Shown one piece after another: positions 10,117 through 17,985 of a DNA stretch of 27,716 nt. Location of the stretch: NCBI GenBank assembly GCA_023807065.1, contig JAJJLU010003845.1, forward strand, positions 1-27,716, written 5' to 3'. Positions within the stretch are counted from its first letter, which is position 1. Each line of letters starts with the position of its first letter. This DNA comes from Isotricha intestinalis. Lineage: Eukaryota > Ciliophora > Litostomatea > Vestibuliferida > Isotrichidae. A program made the position numbers and the translations under genes. A model generated the notes under the pieces. It made no database searches, had not been told where the DNA came from, and was given only the letters and a program-made list of their open reading frames with translations.

Positions 10117-11613
10117 ATGGTTGATGGGAAAATACCAAAAAATTTTATATTCTTAGGAATATTTCTTAGTCCTCTATTAGTTTCATTTATTATAGTATTT
10201 GTTTTATTAGGGATTAAAGAATATAATGATGGAAATTTTAATGATTTTTACAACAATTGGAAAGAAGGTCCAATAACAAACATTACATTAGTAGATGATG
10301 AAAATGTTAATGATAAGAATTATATATCTTTATCAGAATATAATGGGAAAAATCTTTATAAATGGAAAGGAAAAACATTTAAAATAGAAAGATCAAAAAC
10401 TAATTACTTTAAATCTTTTCCCAAAAAAAAAACAAAAGAAATGGATAAAGAATGTGGAATTGATTCTTTTGGAAATAAATTATATTATCCATTTAAAGAA
10501 GAATGTCCAATAAATTACATTGAATTTTCAAACAACGAAAATCCTTATTTAAATAATAAAAATATAAAAACTTTAAAATTTAATGATTCAAATTATCTTC
10601 ATTTTTCTAATGAATTTGTTGAAGGAAAAATTTTAGTTGATTTTGTTGTTAGTGATCATTATGGACCTTGTAGTAATAGTAAATATAGTAAGAATATTAA
10701 TTCTTTTTTTAATGAAAATCAATGCAATGATATAATTTTAGATTATTCTTATATTAATTTAGATAAGGAATCTTTTAATGATTTTAAAAAAGATAATAAT
10801 ATTAATGAAAATGGGAAAAATTTAGCAAATATGAATAATATTTATTTATATGGGAGAACTTATATTGCTAATAATAATCTTGATAAAGATTATTCTAGAA
10901 AAACTGATATAAAACTTATTGAAGGATTAAAAAGTTATACTTTGGGAAAAAATGTATTTTCAATGTTTGCTTTTATTATTATCATAAGTTATATAATTTC
11001 TCATTTTAAAATTACTAAAAAAAATCTTTTTTTATATGTATGGGGAATATTATCAATAATTTGTTCTTTAATTATGATTATTTTAAATGCTATAGATAAT
11101 TCAAAATATCATCAACTTAAAAAAGATTTTTTGAAATTTATTATTCATCAAGTTAGTGAAAGTTATTGCAAAAAAAATAAATTTATGAAATTAAACGATT
11201 CAATTCTTTCTCTAACTATTATAATATTTATGATTTTAATTTTTATTTTTCTTATTTTAGATAAAGATAAAGATGAAAATGGAAATAATTATGTTTTAAA
11301 TAATATTTGTATATGTAAAGGAAAGGAAGTTATACAAAATGAAAATGATCATACTATTCATTGGTGTAGGTCAAGAGAATGTTGTTTATGGGATAAACAA
11401 ATCAAACCTAATATAAATGATGAAAGAAAAAAGAAGATAAATGATTTTGTTATAATGAATTATAACGATGAACAATTATCAGAAAATTACAAAAAATATA
11501 GCGAAGACATAAAACTGTTATTCAATTATTTCAACAATCCAAATTATAATGAAGAAAATAGCATTGAAGAAATTGAAAGGAGAATAAATGAGAACCTCCC
11601 CCAATCATCCTGA
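10117..11613 (+). CDS. Four-helix membrane protein with Cys-containing ectodomain, unknown family
   Basis: The 498-residue product has a transmembrane helix near the N terminus (about 11-33) and a ~245-residue hydrophilic domain with cysteines at 113, 130, 185 and 203. Three more helices follow (about 278-296, 303-323, 363-382), then a ~115-residue polar C-terminal tail with a second Cys group (398, 400, 417, 422, 423). The ectodomain contains CGIDSFGNKLYYP, EECPINYIEFSN, YLHFSNE and a GPC motif, which read like a conserved extracellular fold. I have an impression of similar protist proteins but no family name. CDC50/LEM3 was considered because of the size and loop, but it has only two membrane helices, so I do not assign it. 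The gene starts 142 nt after the stop of the giant gene, same strand. It is the only gene in the window ending in TGA, and an in-frame C-rich extension follows (see findings). Confidence 0.82.
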   Translation: MVDGKIPKNFIFLGIFLSPLLVSFIIVFVLLGIKEYNDGNFNDFYNNWKEGPITNITLVDDENVNDKNYISLSEYNGKNLYKWKGKTFKIERSKTNYFKSFPKKKTKEMDKECGIDSFGNKLYYPFKEECPINYIEFSNNENPYLNNKNIKTLKFNDSNYLHFSNEFVEGKILVDFVVSDHYGPCSNSKYSKNINSFFNENQCNDIILDYSYINLDKESFNDFKKDNNINENGKNLANMNNIYLYGRTYIANNNLDKDYSRKTDIKLIEGLKSYTLGKNVFSMFAFIIIISYIISHFKITKKNLFLYVWGILSIICSLIMIILNAIDNSKYHQLKKDFLKFIIHQVSESYCKKNKFMKLNDSILSLTIIIFMILIFIFLILDKDKDENGNNYVLNNICICKGKEVIQNENDHTIHWCRSRECCLWDKQIKPNINDERKKKINDFVIMNYNDEQLSENYKKYSEDIKLLFNYFNNPNYNEENSIEEIERRINENLPQSS

Positions 11614-11668
11614 AGTTCCTCCACAGCTAATAATTTAAATAATTAATATTTTAATTATGTATAATAAA

Positions 11669-11754
11669 TATATCATTTAAATTTAATCAAATTTATAGAA
11701 TATAATTAAATAATGTGTTAATTTGATAATATTCAAATTAAATTAAATGATATA
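11669..11754. repeat. Imperfect AT-rich inverted repeat
   Basis: The left arm (about 11669-11692, core TATCATTTAAATTTAATCAA) and the right arm (about 11732-11754) are reverse complements over roughly 22 bases with one or two mismatches and a single-base indel. The loop is about 40 bases. It could be a miniature inverted-repeat element or a transcription-end hairpin. In DNA this AT-rich, chance inverted repeats are frequent, so the call is weak. Confidence 0.35.
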
Positions 11755-12004
11755 AAAAATAAAAAAACAAATAAAATTATATTAAACAATTAAACAAATT
11801 TAATTCATTATTTAGTTTATTTTATTTTATTTGTCAAGAAAATCCATGTGATATTTAATATCAAATTAAAGAAACACTATTACTCGTTTTTAATATCTTT
11901 GTTTTTCCATATTTATAATGTATAACTTTAATAAATGTTTTTTAATTTTATTGATTTTTTTTTTTTTCATTCTTCTTTTTTAATTAATTTAAAATTAAAT
12001 TAAT

Positions 12005-12077
12005 TGCTATGAGCTGGGAATGAATCAGTGACCATCAAATTTCATATCTGACACTCTAACAGGTGAGTTATCTCAGT
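12005..12077 (-). pseudogene. Degenerate tRNA-like sequence (tRNA relic)
   Basis: Read on the minus strand, 73 bases align without gaps to the intact tRNA-Phe at 14485-14557, with 50 of 73 identical by my count. The D stem (ACTC/GAGT) and the anticodon stem (TCAGA/TTTGA, one G-T pair) are still complete and the acceptor keeps 5 of 7 pairs. Most differences are transitions toward A or T. Three nearly invariant tRNA bases are lost: T33 is A, G19 is T and A58 is T. The T stem has mismatches at both ends. The bases at the anticodon position read TGA (serine if functional), but the loss of T33 and of box B (TGATTCATTCC) makes function unlikely. It may descend from tRNA-Phe or from another tRNA such as elongator Met, which shares several of the conserved segments. 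Confidence 0.7.
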
Positions 12078-12387
12078 TTTCTTTATATTTTTTTTTAATT
12101 GTGATGTTTTATTTTTTTTTTTATTAAATGAATCTATATCTAATCTTATCTACTCTGTTAATTAATTAAAAACACAATAATATTTAAGTTTATATATCAT
12201 TATTGTTTTTTATTTTTATTAATATGAATATTTTCTTCATTATTTTGAAAATAGAGATAATTAAATAAATATCTATACCAGTGTATTATTATAATATTAA
12301 TAATGAATAATTAATAAAAAATTAATTTGTTTGAAGAATAAAAAAATTAAGATTTATTGATTAGAAAAGTAAAATAAATATATAAAA

Positions 12388-14397
12388 ATGAAAATAATCT
12401 ATTTATTAATTCTAATAACTATATCATATGAAACAAAAAATTATGAGAGATTTGATTTATATGATGATACATTATTAACTTTGGCCGAACAAAACAAAAA
12501 TTATCTTTTATCATTTGTTCTTTCAAATCATACAAAAGATGAAACAATAAATTTTTTTCTTAAAATTCCAAAAACGAAAGATTATTCGTCAGAAAATATA
12601 ACATTTTTTACTTTAGATGAAATAATAAAATTAGAAGAAGTAGAAATTCCAGAAAACACTTTTAATATTTCTTTAAAAAAAAATGTATCAAATGATTTGT
12701 TTTATACATTTTTTATTGAGCATAAAATAAACAATGAAAAACAAATTATTTTTTTAATTGATAGTATAACTTCAAACGAAAAAATATATGCAATGATAAC
12801 AAAATTAGATGAATCAAATAGATATGAAATACAATTAAATGAAGAAAAAAAATTAGATCTTAATAATAAACCTTTATTCTTTGTTTCTGAAATTCAAAAT
12901 ATTCAAGAAGATATTATTACACTTTATTTTATATTTGATTGTGAATTTGATTTATTGAATAATTCCATTATTAAATTAAATAAATCTAATGATGATTATG
13001 AAGCCTTTCCACCTATTCAATCTACTAATTTAATTACTCCTCTTAATGATGTTAATAATATTATTTTTCAATTAAAAAACGGAGAAAACAATTATTCTTT
13101 ATATTTACAAATTGAAGGAAAAAAAAAATCTGTTGGTGTTATATTAGAAACTGAGAAAAAAGGTTTTATTAATTTAAAAAAAGTAACTTATAATCTATTA
13201 ATAAATCAAACTGTAAATTATAATTTTATTCCTATTGATGTGGGAAATCAAAAAAAACTTTTAGTGATTGAATCAAGCTCATCAATTGATAATTCTTATT
13301 TTTATGTTATAAAACAAAATAATAATGATAATTTAGATTTTTATTATTCTTATTATAATGATCTTTTGGATTCTTATGTTAGAAATTATGATTTAAAAAA
13401 AATTGATTGTGAAACTAAATCATCAAATAATGAAAAATATAATTATTGTAATTATACTTATAATTTCCCAACAATAAAATCTCAATTATTTTTTTATTCA
13501 AATAGTGGCATTTTAAATATTAGAAATGGGAAATTAAAAGAAAATTTTATTCATGCTAATGATAAATTTAAAGATAATTTTATTAGTAATTTACATTATT
13601 CAATTGGATTTTCAAATAATAATGAAAGTATATATATGAAAATTATAGCTTCAACAAATAAAAAAATAAAATTTAGAACTTATTTAATTTCAAAAGAAAT
13701 AAATGAAATATTTGAAATTAATGAAGAACCAATTGTTTTAAATAATTTTTATTTTTCACTTGATGATGAAACTTATTATTATTTTGAATATATGTCAAAT
13801 GAAATATATAAAAGTTTAATTTATGATATTATGTCAAATGATAATTGTTCAATTTCTTTTGAAAAAACTTTACAAAGTCAAAATTCAAGTGATTATTATA
13901 ATATAAGTAGAAATGAAGAAAAGGAAATTACAAATAAACATAAATTTGTTTTTATAGAATTAAATGTTTCTGAATTTAATATTGATAACGAGATTTATTT
14001 AACTTTTTCAGGACCTAATAATAATAAATTCAATAATTCTAAATTTTATTTTGTTAGTGAAAGTGTTAATAATGAATCTTTTAATGGAGAACAATTTATT
14101 TCTGTTAATTGTAAAAATTCATTCAATGAGACTTCATTCACTTTTTACTGTGATTTTAAAAAAAAAAAATATGATACATTAAAATTAATTTTATCTTTAA
14201 AAGAAGAAAATGTTTTATTTAAAATTAAAAATACTCAAAATAATCCTAATCCTGAGGAAACAAATGATTCATCATATTTAATAACAATCATTATTATAGT
14301 TGCTATTGTTTTAATTGCCCTTATTTGTATTTTTTACTTTGTTTTTAGAAAAAAAAGAGTAGAATCTGCTGAAATTGATATTAATATGAGTATTTAA
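12388..14397 (+). CDS. Type I membrane protein with large ectodomain, unknown function
   Basis: The 669-residue product has an N-terminal signal peptide (about residues 1-15). A ~610-residue Asn-rich ectodomain with many N-x-S/T sequons and few cysteines follows. A strong transmembrane helix at about 630-653 ends in FRKKR, and there is a short 16-residue cytoplasmic tail ending in NMSI. The ectodomain alternates short hydrophobic strands with polar turns, which suggests beta-sandwich or beta-propeller-like folding rather than coiled coil, but no named domain can be recognised. The start ATG (AAAAATG) places the signal sequence correctly, and the stop is TAA. It lies downstream of two other large membrane-protein genes on the same strand and just upstream of a tRNA gene. 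It is likely a cell-surface or endomembrane glycoprotein; the specific role is unknown. Confidence 0.82.
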   Translation: MKIIYLLILITISYETKNYERFDLYDDTLLTLAEQNKNYLLSFVLSNHTKDETINFFLKIPKTKDYSSENITFFTLDEIIKLEEVEIPENTFNISLKKNVSNDLFYTFFIEHKINNEKQIIFLIDSITSNEKIYAMITKLDESNRYEIQLNEEKKLDLNNKPLFFVSEIQNIQEDIITLYFIFDCEFDLLNNSIIKLNKSNDDYEAFPPIQSTNLITPLNDVNNIIFQLKNGENNYSLYLQIEGKKKSVGVILETEKKGFINLKKVTYNLLINQTVNYNFIPIDVGNQKKLLVIESSSSIDNSYFYVIKQNNNDNLDFYYSYYNDLLDSYVRNYDLKKIDCETKSSNNEKYNYCNYTYNFPTIKSQLFFYSNSGILNIRNGKLKENFIHANDKFKDNFISNLHYSIGFSNNNESIYMKIIASTNKKIKFRTYLISKEINEIFEINEEPIVLNNFYFSLDDETYYYFEYMSNEIYKSLIYDIMSNDNCSISFEKTLQSQNSSDYYNISRNEEKEITNKHKFVFIELNVSEFNIDNEIYLTFSGPNNNKFNNSKFYFVSESVNNESFNGEQFISVNCKNSFNETSFTFYCDFKKKKYDTLKLILSLKEENVLFKIKNTQNNPNPEETNDSSYLITIIIIVAIVLIALICIFYFVFRKKRVESAEIDINMSI

Positions 14398-14484
14398 TTT
14401 AATTTTCTATAAAAATATTAATTTTTTTTATTAAAAAATTACAATATTTCTTTTTCAATATAATGTTTATAAAATATGAAGAAA

Positions 14485-14557
14485 GCCGCGATAGCTCAGC
14501 TGGCAGAGCGTCAGACTGAAGATCTGAAGGTCGCTGGTTCAACCCCGGCTCGCGGCA
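14485..14557 (+). tRNA. tRNA-Phe (anticodon GAA)
   Basis: The 73-base sequence folds as a complete cloverleaf. The acceptor is GCCGCGA/TCGCGGC (7 of 7 pairs), the D stem GCTC/GAGC, the anticodon stem TCAGA/TCTGA with loop CTGAAGA, the variable loop AGGTC, and the T stem GCTGG/CCGGC with loop TTCAACC. The anticodon GAA at 14518-14520 reads TTC/TTT, giving phenylalanine. Box A (TAGCTCAGCTGG) and box B (GGTTCAACCCC) are intact. There is no intron and CCA is not encoded, as usual in eukaryotes. It is one of the few GC-rich segments in the window. A T run follows ten bases downstream. Confidence 0.97.
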
Positions 14558-14567
14558 ATCAATATAA

Positions 14568-14574
14568 TTTTTTT
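14568..14574 (+). terminator. RNA polymerase III terminator of tRNA-Phe
   Basis: A run of seven T residues starts 10 bases after the tRNA 3' end, the standard signal for RNA polymerase III termination. In DNA this T-rich such runs are common, but position and length fit. Confidence 0.7.
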
Positions 14575-14678
14575 AGTTTTTTATTTATTTTTATTCATAT
14601 TGTTTTTAAATGTTTTAAAATAATAAAAATATAAAAAATATATTTTGAGATTAATTTAATATAATTTATTTATTTATT

Positions 14679-16601
14679 TTATTCATTCCAAAAATATTGA
14701 AAGAAAAATAAAGTAAAATGTGAAATTAAACTAAAAATAAAAGAATAAACAGTAAATTTAAAAGCCTTATTAGCATAATATTTCAAAATATAAATAGATG
14801 AAAAATAGATTAAAACATACATAAAAATATAAGAAGCTTTTGTTTGGGAATATAAAGACATAAAAAAAATTTGTTTTAAAGAAAAAACTTTATGAATATT
14901 AAAAAGCGTATTAATTTCTCTAATATTAAAATCACTAAAATATTGAAAAGCCATTGAAATATCTTCATAAAAATCAATGTCTGAAATATGTTTTAAATAT
15001 TTTTCTGCAGTATCAGAATCATTAAAAGATTTAAATAAAAATTTTTCATTACTTTGATCAATTATTAAATATTTTTTTCCTAATTTATTAAATTGATTTT
15101 CAAAAGATTTTAAATATGAATTATATAAATCTAATAAATTTTTATTATCTTCTAAATTTATATATCCGTAATTTATTGTTATTGTTGTTTCTTCATTATT
15201 TTTTTTTTCTAAATTTTTTTCAAAATTATATATTATACTTTTATAAAAAGCAATATTAATATCATTATTATTTTTATTGTATTTATCATTTTTATCATTT
15301 AATTCAATAATACAAATATCAATATTATTATTTTTATCATCTTCGTAATTATTATTATTATTATTTTCATTATTTATTTGATTTTCAATTAATTCAATTT
15401 TACTTGTACATTGTTTCATATAATTATTTTTATATATTTTTGGAATTGTTAATCTTTTTCCTATTTCAAAAGCAATTTGTAATTTTTGAGTCATATCATC
15501 TTTTAATTGTATTTGAATTGGAATTGGTAAAACTTCTTTTATTAGAGTGTTATTATTTTCAGAACTAATATTATTAAAAGAAATAAATATTTTTTCATTA
15601 TTTTTAGCATTAAATATTTTCAAAGCATCATTATAATATTCTAATTCATTTTGATATATTTGACAATTATCATATTTTTTTTGAAAATCTTTAGCAACTA
15701 AATCAATAACATTTTTACTTGAAAAAATAAAAAATTTTAAATCTAAATCTTTTTTAATATCAATAAAATTTTTCTTAATAAGATTTCCTTTTAAATTATA
15801 TAAATTAACTAATTTTTTTTTATCAACTAAATTAATTTTGCTTTTATAAACATCTTCAATAAATCTCATAAAGTCAATTATATTTATTCTATCAATATTT
15901 TGATAAATTTCATCATCAATTCCAGTTAAATGAGTAAAAATAGAAGGAGGATATTTGAAAGTAAAAGGTAAATAAGTACTTAATTTTTCTTCTTTAATAA
16001 TATCAATAACTCCAAATTTAATAATTGATTTAAATTTATTAGCAATATCATCAAATATATTTATTATCGAATTACCTTTATTTTCATGTACTAAAATTAC
16101 CCAAAAATCATCACTTTGTTCAACTAATTTATGATAATTATTACTTGTTAAAATTATTGGATGTGAAGAAAATAAACTATTTTTATTATTATCATTATAT
16201 TTTATTAAATTTTCATGTGCTTTTGTTATTTCTAAAAATTTTTCTTTACATGAAATGCAATTTGGATGTTTATCAGGATGCCAAATTTTACTTAATTTTT
16301 TATATGATTTTCTTATATCATTTATACTTGCTCCTGGATTTAATCCTAATATTTGATAATAATCTTCTTCGTTATCATTCTCCTTTAAATTTTTTGTTGA
16401 TTCATTTAATTCATATTTATATTGAAAAATTATCATTATTGTTATTGAAACTATTATCGATATTATTAATATGTTTTTCTTCACTTTTTGCTTAAATTCA
16501 TATATTTGTGTCTCTGATGGAGAAAAATAGGAAACAAATGATTCTTTTTTTGTTTTTTTTTCTTTAACGGATTTTTTCCCTTTTGTTGTTGTTTTTTTCA
16601 T
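14679..16601 (-). CDS. ER membrane J-protein with thioredoxin-like domain (DNAJC16/ERdj8-like)
   Basis: The 640-residue product has a lysine-rich N-terminal tail and a transmembrane helix at about 43-60. A J domain follows at about 79-138 (YYQILGLNPGASINDIRKSY, HPD at 108-110). A thioredoxin-like domain spans about 147-250, recognised from its strand pattern and the cis-proline-like segment KYPPSIFTHLTG at 216-227. A long Asn-rich middle region precedes two hydrophobic segments near the C terminus (about 591-608 and 615-637). The order J domain, thioredoxin-like domain, membrane segment matches DNAJC16/ERdj8, an ER J-protein that recruits Hsp70 and is linked to autophagosome size control. The thioredoxin-like domain has no CXXC, so redox activity is not expected. 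An extra C-x-x-C (115-118) sits just after HPD within the J domain. An Asn-repeat insert (ATT/TTA tract in the DNA around 15348-15366) is probably disordered. The start ATG at 16601 gives a clean N-in tail. Confidence 0.85.
   Translation of the reverse strand: MKKTTTKGKKSVKEKKTKKESFVSYFSPSETQIYEFKQKVKKNILIISIIVSITIMIIFQYKYELNESTKNLKENDNEEDYYQILGLNPGASINDIRKSYKKLSKIWHPDKHPNCISCKEKFLEITKAHENLIKYNDNNKNSLFSSHPIILTSNNYHKLVEQSDDFWVILVHENKGNSIINIFDDIANKFKSIIKFGVIDIIKEEKLSTYLPFTFKYPPSIFTHLTGIDDEIYQNIDRINIIDFMRFIEDVYKSKINLVDKKKLVNLYNLKGNLIKKNFIDIKKDLDLKFFIFSSKNVIDLVAKDFQKKYDNCQIYQNELEYYNDALKIFNAKNNEKIFISFNNISSENNNTLIKEVLPIPIQIQLKDDMTQKLQIAFEIGKRLTIPKIYKNNYMKQCTSKIELIENQINNENNNNNNYEDDKNNNIDICIIELNDKNDKYNKNNNDINIAFYKSIIYNFEKNLEKKNNEETTITINYGYINLEDNKNLLDLYNSYLKSFENQFNKLGKKYLIIDQSNEKFLFKSFNDSDTAEKYLKHISDIDFYEDISMAFQYFSDFNIREINTLFNIHKVFSLKQIFFMSLYSQTKASYIFMYVLIYFSSIYILKYYANKAFKFTVYSFIFSLISHFTLFFFQYFWNE
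15348..15366. repeat. Trinucleotide (ATT)n tract inside the J-protein gene
   Basis: An uninterrupted ATT/TTA repeat in frame with the minus-strand gene encodes six consecutive Asn residues (AAT codons). It is a typical low-complexity insertion of AT-rich genomes and a candidate length-variable microsatellite. Confidence 0.8.
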
Positions 16602-16839
16602 TTTTTTTTTTGGAAATGATATTAAATTTTTTTTTGATTTAAAAAATTATATATTTATTTAAATTATTGTATTTTATTGTTTTGAAATTTAAATATAAAA
16701 AAAAATTCTATCTAAAAATACTTATAATTAATTTTTTATTAAAATAATTCTATTAATAAAAGAAAAAATATAAACAATTTATTTAACTTTAAAAATTTTT
16801 CTTTTTTTCTTTGGTTGAGATAATAATAATATTAAACTA

Positions 16840-17943
16840 TTAATTAAAAAAATCAGAATGAGTTTTTTTAGAATAATTATCAGCAGAAGAAGACCTATAT
16901 TTTTTATTAATATTAAAAAAACCACTTTTAGAATTTTCAAATTGATTTTTATCATTATATTCTTTTTTTTCTTTTAATCTTCCAGCAAGATTTTTCCCTA
17001 AAAATCTAATTCTTTCTTTTTCTAATTTATTTTTATTTTTTTGAAAATTTAATTCTTGCATTTTTTTATTTAAATCATTGATGACACTTTTTAAATATTC
17101 ATCTTTAATTTCTTTTTCTTTATAATTTATATTATTTTGTAATTCATTTTCTTGATTAAATCTTTTTTTAATATCTTTTTTTTTAATTTCATTTTCTCTT
17201 TCAATATCAATATTCTTTAAATAATTATATTTTTGTTCTAAAGAATTAAAATCATTTAATAATTCTTCATATTTTTCAATATGAGTTTTTTCATCTATTT
17301 CAAATTTATTTATTTTATTATTTAATTCTTCTTGTAAATTAGTTAAATTTAAATTTAATTCATTTAATATTTCATTTTGATTATCTAAATCTTTTGAAAT
17401 TTGATTCAATTGATTATTTAATTTATTTTGTTCTTCTTTTTTATTATTTATTATTTCTTCACTTGATTTAATTAAAAATTCTTTATTTTCTATTGTATCT
17501 TTTATTTCTTTTTCATAATTTTCACACATTGAAATAAAATCTTTTAATTCATTTTTTTTGTTTTTTTGAAATTGTATTATTCCTTTTAAATTTTTTTCAT
17601 ATTCTTTTACTATTTTATCAGAATGTTTTTTACAATTCAAAAAATTTAGATTATTATTTTTTTCATAATCTAAATCTTTTTCTAAAGAAAGAATTAAACC
17701 ATCTTTTATTATTTTTTCTTTAGTATTTTTTAATAATTCTTTCTCTTCTTCTTTATTTTCTTTTTGAAAATTTTTAATATTAATAACATTAATATTATTA
17801 TTATTATTAATATTATTATTGCTATTATCATTAATATTATTGTTATTTACATTAAAAGAAAAAGTAATTTGAGAATTAGATAAGTTAGTTTCAATAGAAG
17901 TTTTTAAATTAGAAAAATTATTAAAAGAATTATGATTATTCAT
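16840..17943 (-). CDS. Coiled-coil protein of unknown function
   Basis: The 367-residue product starts with a Ser/Asn-rich segment (1-60, with Asn runs around 33-50). It is then almost entirely charged helix from about 60 to 330, with heptad-like Leu/Ile/Asn spacing indicating a long coiled coil, for example the segment NQLNQISKDLDNQNEILNEL at 177-196. The C terminus is a short polar tail containing YRSSSADNYSKK (349-360), a possible phosphorylation site. No motor, kinase or targeting domain is seen. The single ATG at 17943 is only 42 nt after the stop of the HP1-like gene on the same strand, so both may share a transcript or the promoter may lie within the upstream gene. A cytoskeletal or basal-body scaffold is one possibility, but that is a guess from the coiled coil alone. 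Confidence 0.8.
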   Translation of the reverse strand: MNNHNSFNNFSNLKTSIETNLSNSQITFSFNVNNNNINDNSNNNINNNNNINVINIKNFQKENKEEEKELLKNTKEKIIKDGLILSLEKDLDYEKNNNLNFLNCKKHSDKIVKEYEKNLKGIIQFQKNKKNELKDFISMCENYEKEIKDTIENKEFLIKSSEEIINNKKEEQNKLNNQLNQISKDLDNQNEILNELNLNLTNLQEELNNKINKFEIDEKTHIEKYEELLNDFNSLEQKYNYLKNIDIERENEIKKKDIKKRFNQENELQNNINYKEKEIKDEYLKSVINDLNKKMQELNFQKNKNKLEKERIRFLGKNLAGRLKEKKEYNDKNQFENSKSGFFNINKKYRSSSADNYSKKTHSDFFN

Positions 17944-17985
17944 ATTTAATTAAATTAATAAATTTATTTATGAATTAAAATATAT

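Larger units (their letters stand above)
11614..12387. other. Spacer holding an inverted repeat, a palindrome and a tRNA relic
   Basis: No protein gene is visible. In order, the region contains a C-rich stretch that continues past the TGA of the preceding gene (to about 11628) and an imperfect AT-rich inverted repeat (11669-11754). A perfect 11-bp-arm palindrome follows (11982-12005), and then the degenerate tRNA-like sequence on the minus strand (12005-12077). The last 250 bases are AT-rich and should hold the promoter of the gene starting at 12388. Confidence 0.55.

Noticed and set aside
10117..11613. CDC50/LEM3 flippase-subunit assignment
   Set aside because: CDC50 has two membrane helices and ends after the second; this protein has four with a long C-terminal tail, and the diagnostic CDC50 motifs were not found.
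17790..17850. ATT-rich repeat as a structural element
   Set aside because: It is in frame with the coiled-coil gene and simply encodes its Asn-rich N terminus.
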